This document shows positions 28,106-33,982 of a stretch of DNA of 33,982 bases, piece after piece. Position 1 is the first letter of the stretch, and the number at the start of each line of letters is the position of its first letter. The translations under genes and the position numbers were made by a program. Source of the DNA: a virus; the IMG/VR virus record IMGVR_UViG_3300003690_000236, positions 1 to 33,982 of that record; one strand, written 5' to 3'. Under the pieces are notes generated by a model. The model had not been told where the DNA came from. It worked only from the letters and a program-made list of their open reading frames with translations, and did not search any database.

Positions 28106-30175
28106 ATGTCTGTGAAGTTAATTAATACAGATAATTCTATAAAAGGTGGAAGATTTTCTGATTTGTTTTCAACAAACAACTATGCTAATAGAAAATGGGA
28201 ACTATTTCAGAATACTGCACAGGCTGGTACTTATGACACTTCTGCAAGGATGATAGGTTCTGGAATAATCTCTGGTGATATAGCGTACGATACAAGTTCC
28301 ATTACATTAAAACTGCTGGATTTCGCTTCAAAACATCATCAAGAACTCCCAACTACAGTTGTTGCATCCGGGACATATACCAACGCACCTGAGAAAAATA
28401 TCAATAAGCCTATCCCGATGTTTTACGGTGACTGTCACGACAAGGATTCTACCAGTGTTGGAACAATTCCTACTTCTGGTGCGCAATTTGATCGTTATTA
28501 TACCAAAGGTAAGTTTCCTGCAATTATTACAGATAAATTTGATTTAACGAATGCCAATATTGAAGCATTAGTGGATAATGAGACACCGCACACTTTAGAT
28601 ACAGAAAATATATATATGAAAGTTGATGATAATTTTGCTGTTTGTCTCAACGCAACCGAATCAGGCAACACAATAACGGTTAGCGATGTGGATTGGCGTG
28701 TTTATATTTCTCCAACATCGCATAATACATATTCAAGCGGTACGAATTACGGACAGACAATCAATCGTGATTTTAGGATTTCTGCGCCATATACATTAGC
28801 CGCTTCAGATGGAACAGCCACAACAGGATGGCGTATTCCTAAGATACCAAAATTAGGCGAGTTTACAGACATGAAAGTATTTCTTGCGCTCAGGGATATG
28901 GCAACAGACCCCGGTTCGACTATTAATGCTTTTGACATAACGAAGGCAGACGGAACATCTGTAGCCGATTTATCGGGTAGCTGGAGCGATGGAAACGATG
29001 CGGATGTTACATCGGCGAGCGTAGCAGGGCTTTATTCATCACCCGAAAAAGACAGTTGGGATTTTGAAAACAGTTTTCTTTTGAAACTTGAAGATACGTC
29101 TGGCGATTCAAGTGTCAAGATTGCTGAAATTGCACTTGAAATACAATTTGAGCCAAGCCAGATATTTGAAAAAATTGTAAGTGAGCCACACGAAGTAACT
29201 ATTGCATATTCTGAATTTTACACACCTACTATAAATGAAGACGGTGAACAAGTACCAAGGACAAGAAAATTAAACAGATCAAGAAGCGTTCAGAATCCTG
29301 TTGTTAGTGATTATATATACTTCTCGGGTAAAGGTAGAAAATATCCAGCTTTTATTGATGCAGACTCCAGAAACAATGGATACGATGAAAACGATTTAAT
29401 TGAGAACCCGGTCTATATGATAGAGGACATCTTGCGAACTGAATTAAGTTTAGCCTCGGCTAATATTGACTATGCTTCTTTTGATACTTCGGGAAATACA
29501 TCAGATGGATATTTAGGCGATATATATGACGATGCTGTAGGCGATGTCAAATTTGCCTTTTCTCAATATAAATTTATTAATTCAAAAGATTTTATAAATA
29601 GACTGTGCAAACAGATTCTTTCATGGGTTTTTATAAGCGGTGATGGAAAATTCAAAATCAGAACATTGAGGCGAACTGGTGATTATGATTCTGTAGATAA
29701 AACAATAGATTTTAATGACATAAATTTAAAGAGCATATCAAAAACGGCATTAGGGGCTGTAAGAAACGATATTACAATCAATTATAATCACGACTATGTG
29801 CAAGATCAATATTTATCATCAGCAAATCCTACAGCCGATAATACATCTCTGGGGACTTCAGCAAGTGGTTATAATCAGACATTAAAATTTGAAATGGACG
29901 CTGATACATTAGACGATGATACTGCGGGGGCAACTTCTGGTAAAGGGCTGGCTGATGCTTACATGGAAACATTCAAAGATAGAAAAGTAATCTTGACTTT
30001 TGATTGCCTGACTCCAAAATATAATGATCTTGAAATTGGCGATATAATTAAATTTTCAAATTGGGATTCCAATATCAAAATCTATGGTACAGCAATGGGT
30101 ACTGATTATTATTTAATAACAAATATATCGAAAAGTCCAAACAAATCTTCAATTAAAGCAATAAAGGTGTCATAA
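28106..30175 (+). CDS. Large tail protein, probable tail hub / baseplate protein (689 aa shown; frame open from 28043)
   Basis: The ATG at 28106 lacks a ribosome site; conserved-looking sequence continues upstream in frame to 28043 (SWGSLQQSLDFFNFTTSTGN), so the natural start is likely 27942. Visible parts: SVKLINTDNSIKGGRFSDLF near the start, RKWELFQNTAQAGTYDTSAR, a central beta region, INRLCKQILSWVFISGDGKF near residue 495, and a C-terminal LEIGDIIKFSNWD strand that resembles tail-hub proteins. Position after the tape measure supports a tail-tip hub that contacts the fibres and tape measure. Family not firmly recognised. Confidence 0.7.
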   Translation: MSVKLINTDNSIKGGRFSDLFSTNNYANRKWELFQNTAQAGTYDTSARMIGSGIISGDIAYDTSSITLKLLDFASKHHQELPTTVVASGTYTNAPEKNINKPIPMFYGDCHDKDSTSVGTIPTSGAQFDRYYTKGKFPAIITDKFDLTNANIEALVDNETPHTLDTENIYMKVDDNFAVCLNATESGNTITVSDVDWRVYISPTSHNTYSSGTNYGQTINRDFRISAPYTLAASDGTATTGWRIPKIPKLGEFTDMKVFLALRDMATDPGSTINAFDITKADGTSVADLSGSWSDGNDADVTSASVAGLYSSPEKDSWDFENSFLLKLEDTSGDSSVKIAEIALEIQFEPSQIFEKIVSEPHEVTIAYSEFYTPTINEDGEQVPRTRKLNRSRSVQNPVVSDYIYFSGKGRKYPAFIDADSRNNGYDENDLIENPVYMIEDILRTELSLASANIDYASFDTSGNTSDGYLGDIYDDAVGDVKFAFSQYKFINSKDFINRLCKQILSWVFISGDGKFKIRTLRRTGDYDSVDKTIDFNDINLKSISKTALGAVRNDITINYNHDYVQDQYLSSANPTADNTSLGTSASGYNQTLKFEMDADTLDDDTAGATSGKGLADAYMETFKDRKVILTFDCLTPKYNDLEIGDIIKFSNWDSNIKIYGTAMGTDYYLITNISKSPNKSSIKAIKVS

Positions 30176-31215
30176 TGGCTAATATGAATATTAGAACCCC
30201 GAGGTTCTACACAGACAATATAAATTATTTACTTTCAAGAGGAGTTGCTCAAAACGGCAGTTTTGATGTAGTAGCAACGGGTGGTTCAGGAACATCTGCC
30301 ACAAGAGGTATACAAACTGGAACAGAGGCAGAATTATTTGACATGAATCCATTAAATTTAGTTGATTTTGATACCTCTGGTGACCCAGATAGTCAGGTAT
30401 TAATTACGCTTGATTTAAAATCAAGTCCTAAAAAAAGCTTCATAGCGATCTTAAATCATAATTTAAGCACTGCCGATGGGAAAATTAGAATTGCAGCAAG
30501 TGATACAAAATCACATATTCAATCTGCAGATATGGGAAGTGCTACAGCCATACAGCCTGTCGAAGTCGTAAATGCTGATGCAATCGATGACAGTAGTCCC
30601 TTTGAGATAACACCAGCAACAGATGGGTCAACTATTATACGTTTTGCTGAATCAGATTTAAAATTTTGGGGTATTCAATTTGAAGGAGATGGAGGAAATG
30701 AATTTGGCAGCACTGATTTATCCATAGGCTGTATTTTAATAGGTGAATATTTCGAGATGCCTGTTGCTCCAGACTTATCCGTAAAGCGTTCTATTGTATT
30801 CGATCAGGTAGATGTTCTTGAATCAACTGGTGGTCAAAGATTTTCCAATATGAATAGTCATGGCAGGACAGGATCAACTGCTTCTAAATCGCCCTTTACA
30901 ACAGCTACGCTACAATTTAATACTTACGGTGGGCGTATAATTTATGATTTAAATTTTTCTTATCTTGCTTCTACGGATGTAATGCCAAACGAATATGATT
31001 ATTTAGAATTTACTGATGATGCGGTAGTTGAAGATATATGGAACAAAACAAATGGTAGACATATTCCTTTTATATTTTCTATTGACAAAGATTCAGAAGG
31101 CGATAATGCCGAATCAGAGCATATCTTCGCTAGGTTCGGACAAGATTCTTTAGATATGGAACAGGTCGCCGTAGATGTGTTTAATATTCCAATGAGAATT
31201 GAAGAAGAATTCTAA
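30175..31215 (+). CDS. Tail-tip protein (346 aa)
   Basis: TAATG overlap with the hub gene. Beta-rich, low-charge protein: MNIRTPRFYTDNINYLLSRG, later KFWGIQFEGDG, IGEYFEMPVAPDLSVKRSIV and FSIDKDSEGDNAESEHIFAR. The EYFEMPxxPDLSVxRxxxFD stretch is a pattern I associate with distal tail or tail-tip proteins in aquatic phages, but it has no named function. It is the last gene of the rightward operon; its stop overlaps by four bases the stop of the converging 31212-31532 gene. Confidence 0.65.
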   Translation: MANMNIRTPRFYTDNINYLLSRGVAQNGSFDVVATGGSGTSATRGIQTGTEAELFDMNPLNLVDFDTSGDPDSQVLITLDLKSSPKKSFIAILNHNLSTADGKIRIAASDTKSHIQSADMGSATAIQPVEVVNADAIDDSSPFEITPATDGSTIIRFAESDLKFWGIQFEGDGGNEFGSTDLSIGCILIGEYFEMPVAPDLSVKRSIVFDQVDVLESTGGQRFSNMNSHGRTGSTASKSPFTTATLQFNTYGGRIIYDLNFSYLASTDVMPNEYDYLEFTDDAVVEDIWNKTNGRHIPFIFSIDKDSEGDNAESEHIFARFGQDSLDMEQVAVDVFNIPMRIEEEF

Positions 31216-31532
31216 AATCTGCAAAGATAATCGAAATTAAACTCTCCAGTGCAGTGTGGGCATTTCCTTTTTTCTTTACCAAGTTTAGGGAAATCTTTAT
31301 AGGTTATTAAAATCTTTCTGGATTTTCCTGATCTCGGTTTTTCCCAGCAATACCTACATACAGGGCAATATTTTATATCATTATCGGCGCTTAAATCGTC
31401 AAGCATATACGGGTCTTCTACAATATGCCGTTTTACAAATAATCCTCTTATCGCCCAATTAATTGTGTTTTTGTATTTTGGGTTCTGGCTGTAGAATTCT
31501 CTTTGATACCATTTCACATTTTTTGAGGACAC
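31212..31532 (-). CDS. Zinc-binding hypothetical protein (106 aa)
   Basis: GTG start at 31532. Two CxxC pairs (CPVC about 56-59, CPHC about 91-94) separated by a Lys-rich stretch indicate a zinc ribbon; N-terminal part is basic and aromatic (VKWYQREFYSQNPKYKN). Probably nucleic-acid binding. It overlaps the upstream 70-aa gene by 74 bases, so the true start may be lower. Terminal gene of the leftward block. Confidence 0.6.
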   Translation of the reverse strand: MSSKNVKWYQREFYSQNPKYKNTINWAIRGLFVKRHIVEDPYMLDDLSADNDIKYCPVCRYCWEKPRSGKSRKILITYKDFPKLGKEKRKCPHCTGEFNFDYLCRF

Positions 31533-31671
31533 TTCTAGCTCTTCTCCCTTTATCGAATCTCATTACTGACATATCATCTTCAACCTTTATATCGTATTTT
31601 TCTATGTCTGCATAAAACTCAAGAGTGTTTTTCATCTTAAAGAAACATTCTGCTATTTCTCTCTTGTTCAT
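31459..31671 (-). CDS. Conserved small phage protein (70 aa)
   Basis: Starts MNKREIAECFFKMKNTLEFYADIEKYD and has MRFDKGRRARSVLKKCE. The ALEFYAD..xY ... D.G.RAR..L layout is widespread in phages of many hosts without known role. Its ATG shares one base with the stop of the 67-aa gene (TGATG). Confidence 0.7.
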   Translation of the reverse strand: MNKREIAECFFKMKNTLEFYADIEKYDIKVEDDMSVMRFDKGRRARSVLKKCEMVSKRILQPEPKIQKHN

Positions 31672-31874
31672 CAGAATGGTGCTTCGCTTTTCTTTTCAAA
31701 TGACATAGAATAGTATTCTTTTCCACTCTCTGATTTTTTTAACCAACACGCAACAAGATAATCCTCCTCGTCTATCTTGGCAGAGCCTTTTAAGTCTGGT
31801 CTTCTTTCGTTTCCTTCTTTATCGTTCAAAAAAGCTGTACCAGTATTATTTTTATGCTCATACTTCTTATTCAT
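31671..31874 (-). CDS. Conserved small phage protein, NTG..F.ND..G type (67 aa)
   Basis: ATG 31874 has AAAGGAG five bases ahead; the longer in-frame start at 31958 runs through the stem-loop region and is rejected. Sequence: KKYEHKNNTGTAFLNDKEGN, then PDLKGSAKIDEEDYLVACWLKK, and SGKEYYSMSFEKK. The NTGxxFxND ... PDxKGSxxIDxxxYxxxxWxK ... SGKxYxSxSF layout is common in phages (DUF736-like style). A single-strand-binding or accessory role is only a guess. Expression may be controlled by the RNA fold at 31880-31956. Confidence 0.75.
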   Translation of the reverse strand: MNKKYEHKNNTGTAFLNDKEGNERRPDLKGSAKIDEEDYLVACWLKKSESGKEYYSMSFEKKSEAPF

Positions 31875-31879
31875 TGATA

Positions 31880-31956
31880 CTCCTTTAATTATGGACGGGA
31901 CAGAAAGGAGGGCAAGCTGGCGGAAGCCAGCATTGAGGATGAAAACTGCCCCGCCC
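31880..31956 (-). promoter_or_regulatory. Structured mRNA leader with possible two-state switch of the ribosome site
   Basis: On the leftward RNA, 31956-31946 (GGGCGGGGCAG) pairs with 31903-31893 over 11 positions with two G-U pairs, enclosing a perfect six-base hairpin GCTGGC-TTCC-GCCAGC (31931-31916). Between them lies CTCCTTT (31910-31904), exactly complementary to the AAAGGAG ribosome site (31886-31880) of the 67-aa gene. The two pairings exclude each other because the second uses the loop containing the outer right arm. G-U pairs show the structure belongs to the leftward RNA. Confidence 0.5.
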
Positions 31957-31968
31957 AAGTTGTGTCAT
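31885..31968 (-). CDS. 27-codon ORF across the structured leader
   Basis: ATG at 31968 overlaps the stop of the 47-aa gene (ATGA); product MTQLGRGSFHPQCWLPPACP and then Pro/Cys-rich to TAA at 31885, which touches the AAAGGAG of the 67-aa gene. The composition is odd for a protein, and the DNA is constrained by RNA structure, so this is more likely a leader ORF whose translation would melt the stems than a functional protein. Confidence 0.3.
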   Translation of the reverse strand: MTQLGRGSFHPQCWLPPACPPFCPVHN

Positions 31969-32108
31969 TTTATCTCTCTTTTTTTAATATTTATAATATC
32001 ATTCAAAACTTTCTTCGCTTCTGGGTTTTTTCTTCTTCTCAAGGAATTAATTATTATAGCATACTCTTTTTCATCCAACAGAATCACTATTACAGTTTTT
32101 TTTTCCAT
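31965..32108 (-). CDS. Small hypothetical protein (47 aa)
   Basis: ATG shares one base with the phosphoesterase stop (TAATG). Reads MEKKTVIVILLDEKEYAIII then SLRRRKNPEAKKVLNDIINIKKREIK. A short strand followed by basic amphipathic helices; the DExEYxxIxxSLRRRK...KxLxxI pattern is common in tiny proteins in other phages. Function unknown. Confidence 0.6.
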   Translation of the reverse strand: MEKKTVIVILLDEKEYAIIINSLRRRKNPEAKKVLNDIINIKKREIK

Positions 32109-33331
32109 TAAATCTTGATTTCAAATATCGTTGTTCTCGATCTAATTTTATTGATAGCTTTTGGATTATAGGCTTCAAGGCTTTTGGTAATATCATATCC
32201 TTCTGTTCCATTAACATTTTGCAGGTCTACCTTTATGCCGTCCCTGTTGCCGTTAGAATAAAATATATAACAATTCTGTGATGCTCTTCCAGATAAATTC
32301 AGAGCCTTTTCAGAATAATCATTAGCGCCTACCATCGAGGAACTCCTTGAATAAATGTCCCCAACTCTCGCAGAATGAATATGTCCGCTTATTACATAGT
32401 CAATGGAAATTCCATGATTGGCATATCTGCCCATTATCTGATTAATAGATGATTCGTGCTTTGCTCCGATAGCACCATGTCCGTGCAACATTAATAAATT
32501 CTGCCCAGCTACGGTGATTACCAATTCCATCGGGTCGCCAGAGATAAACTCAATTGAACTTCCAACGAATAATGCTCTTAACATATTAAAGATAGTAAAG
32601 TCATAATTGTCTGTAGCGAGAATATCTGACCAGCCATATTCCTTTTGAGTTCTTGCCTCATTCCCAGACACACAGGCAACAGAAACATTATAGTCCTCTG
32701 AAAGCTCATGGATTGCCTGTTGCATAATGTCAACAGCAATGAATACAGCAGACGCACGATTCGTTGCATTATTAAGCATTTCGTCCAATCTGCGATCTGA
32801 ATTTATTAAATCGCCTGTAAGCGATAATAAGACGTTTCCTATATCTTGGGTCGAAAAATACTTTTTAGAGGCTTCTATGTGCCTTTTAATGCGTTTAGAG
32901 GCTATCGTAAAGTCATATTTGTTGTGTGGCAGATCAACAAGCTCATTAAAATGCAAATCAGACAAATGAATTACGCCAACTGCTTTAAGTTTTTTTGATG
33001 TGTGTTTTTTAATTTGGGTGTGCATTTTATAAGAATTCAGCAGTTCAAGGATGTGTTCGTTTAGTTCTTTAACTGCATTTTCCACCCTAGCGTGTTCACG
33101 GAATGTTTTACGCTCAATCCTGTTCCTGTCCTGATAAGCCTGTTTTTGTTTGGCTATTCTAACATTCTCTTTTATAAGGTCAGGTTCTGCTATGGTTGGA
33201 TATTGGCTTTTATAATTACAATCCTTACATAGCCATCTCTGCATTTCATCCCTTATTCCTTTTCGAATAAGATCGCCACTTCCGCAAGACGAGCAGCAAA
33301 CAATATATCCATCGTCATTAAATACGGTCAT
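32108..33331 (-). CDS. Calcineurin-like metallophosphoesterase with N-terminal zinc ribbon
   Basis: 407 residues in three parts. Residues 10-45 hold a transposase/InsA-style zinc ribbon: Cys 13 and 16 (CSSC), GxRxxxQRWLCKDC with Cys 35 and 38. Residues 50-110 are a basic coiled coil. From 118 on is a binuclear-metal phosphoesterase: HLSDLHFN (122-129), LTGDLI (171-176), GNEAR (223-227), LHGHG (282-286) and SGHIHSA (315-321), the five classic motifs. Such phage enzymes act as nucleases or phosphodiesterases, probably DNA-directed given the ribbon. The ATG overlaps the NinG-like stop by ATGA. It is one of the largest early genes. Confidence 0.8.
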   Translation of the reverse strand: MTVFNDDGYIVCCSSCGSGDLIRKGIRDEMQRWLCKDCNYKSQYPTIAEPDLIKENVRIAKQKQAYQDRNRIERKTFREHARVENAVKELNEHILELLNSYKMHTQIKKHTSKKLKAVGVIHLSDLHFNELVDLPHNKYDFTIASKRIKRHIEASKKYFSTQDIGNVLLSLTGDLINSDRRLDEMLNNATNRASAVFIAVDIMQQAIHELSEDYNVSVACVSGNEARTQKEYGWSDILATDNYDFTIFNMLRALFVGSSIEFISGDPMELVITVAGQNLLMLHGHGAIGAKHESSINQIMGRYANHGISIDYVISGHIHSARVGDIYSRSSSMVGANDYSEKALNLSGRASQNCYIFYSNGNRDGIKVDLQNVNGTEGYDITKSLEAYNPKAINKIRSRTTIFEIKI

Positions 33332-33708
33332 TTATAATTCTCCCATACTTTTTTGAGTCCATCATAAAGAGCAATTAACTGTTTATCCGTAAATCGCTTT
33401 TTGGTTTTGTATCTAGAGTGAAGAATATCATATTCTTTCTGACCAAACCTTTTTGCATACCAGTTGGAATACGGATAAAAGTCTCTGTTGTGAGCCAAGT
33501 TACAACCACGACATTGGGTGTGGCAATTGCCGTTTTGTGCTATGTCCCATCTGGTTGAATAACTCGCTCTGGGAAAAAGATGACCGCATTGAAGATTTTC
33601 TTTGGATAAACATATTACGCATTTCTTGTCTCTTGCCCTTATCATAAGACTTACAATTCTGTCTAGTCTTCTTACTAACGTCATCCTTTTTTGTTTTTTC
33701 TTTTTCAA
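33328..33708 (-). CDS. NinG/Rap-like HNH recombination endonuclease
   Basis: 126 residues with Cys 30 and 33, then CGHLFPRASYSTRWD (41-55), NGNCHTQCRGCNLAHN (59-74) and a C-terminal FGQKEYDIL..... K.RF block: the layout of lambda NinG (Rap), which resolves branched recombination intermediates and helps RecA-independent recombination. The start is TTG 33708 overlapping the stop of the replication gene (TTGA); ATG 33684 is an eight-residue-shorter alternative. Sits between the replication gene and the phosphoesterase, as expected of a DNA-metabolism cluster. Confidence 0.75.
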   Translation of the reverse strand: MKKKKQKRMTLVRRLDRIVSLMIRARDKKCVICLSKENLQCGHLFPRASYSTRWDIAQNGNCHTQCRGCNLAHNRDFYPYSNWYAKRFGQKEYDILHSRYKTKKRFTDKQLIALYDGLKKVWENYK

Positions 33709-33982
33709 TTAGCAAGTCCAATTACCTTTAAATATCGTATTTCAGAAGCCGTTTCCATTTTTGTTCTACAGGCTGGGCAAAACTTTATTGTTCCACGCCT
33801 TTCACGAAAACTGGTTCTGGTCTTATGGTTTTGAGGACATATAAGCGTCACCATCTCTTTTTCCTTTTTGATCTTCTCTTCCTCCTCAATTAGCTGTTCC
33901 TTTGTTTTCATAACCTCATCTTTCCATCCGTCATTGTTTAAATAAGTAAGAGGGTTTTTTCTGAACTGCTTATCTGGGGTTG
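33705..33982 (-). CDS. Phage replication initiator, C-terminal part with zinc site (continued from position 1-647)
   Basis: The last 68 codons are unique to this end (MKTKEQLIEEEEKIKKEK...), plus the repeated 91 bases in frame with the left-edge part. A charged helix leads to a Cys/His set, CPQNH (234-238) and CPAC (254-257) of the 277-residue protein, so a CxxxH...CxxC zinc knuckle at the C-terminus. I find this unusual for the family, which typically ends at the TYLNN..W block. ATG 33911 is internal, not the true start. Confidence 0.75.
   Translation of the reverse strand, partial: TPDKQFRKNPLTYLNNDGWKDEVMKTKEQLIEEEEKIKKEKEMVTLICPQNHKTRTSFRERRGTIKFCPACRTKMETASEIRYLKVIGLAN
33892..33982. repeat. 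91-base terminal direct repeat, right copy
   Basis: Identical to bases 1-91; marks circular closure as described for the left copy. Confidence 0.95.

Overview
The window is a complete, circularly closing genome of a tailed double-stranded DNA phage. The first 91 bases recur exactly at the right end (1-91 = 33892-33982), and a replication-protein gene reads in frame across the join, so the unique genome is about 33.9 kb. It is AT-rich. Strong AAAGGAG-type ribosome sites and sigma70-like promoters point to an ordinary bacterial host. A lipobox lipoprotein next to a peptidoglycan peptidase suggests a Gram-negative host, but nothing identifies the species. The protein types (S74-type fibre, Mu-F-like head protein, tape measure, tail tube) indicate a siphovirus-like particle with an HK97-type head. 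No integrase, DNA polymerase, tRNA or CRISPR array is visible.

Layout on the circle. (1) A leftward early block starts at a promoter near 5470, runs left through position 1, across the join, and ends at 31212. It holds many small overlapping genes: a Cro-like repressor, a possible ssDNA-annealing-type protein, a Mom-like DNA-modification protein, a 277-residue replication initiator with a C-terminal zinc site, a NinG-like HNH protein, and a zinc-ribbon metallophosphoesterase. (2) A 700-base gene-free region (5432-6149) carries tandem repeats and hairpins and is the best origin candidate. (3) A rightward three-gene operon (6150-8564) encodes a small membrane protein, a zinc-finger amidoligase and a class II glutamine amidotransferase. 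It is the most unusual cargo. (4) The small terminase gene (8974-9642) is rightward. (5) An inverted packaging/head module (14267 down to 9698) holds large terminase, portal, a Mu-G-like protein, Mu-F-like protein and small genes; it meets the small terminase gene at a shared terminator. (6) A rightward late operon (14397-31215) holds scaffold, capsid, fibre with S74 chaperone, a lysis cassette, connectors, duplicated tail-completion genes, tail tube, tail chaperones, tape measure and tail-tip proteins.

How the parts work together: the early block would take over the cell, replicate and modify DNA. The divergent control region at 14268-14396 would fire packaging and structural genes in opposite directions. 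The lysis genes sit inside the structural operon. Three structural genes (fibre/S74, connector, tail hub) are split by frame changes; these are assembly indels, true mutations or recoding, and the sequence alone cannot decide which. Several genes under 60 codons, found by reading overlaps and ribosome sites, are included.
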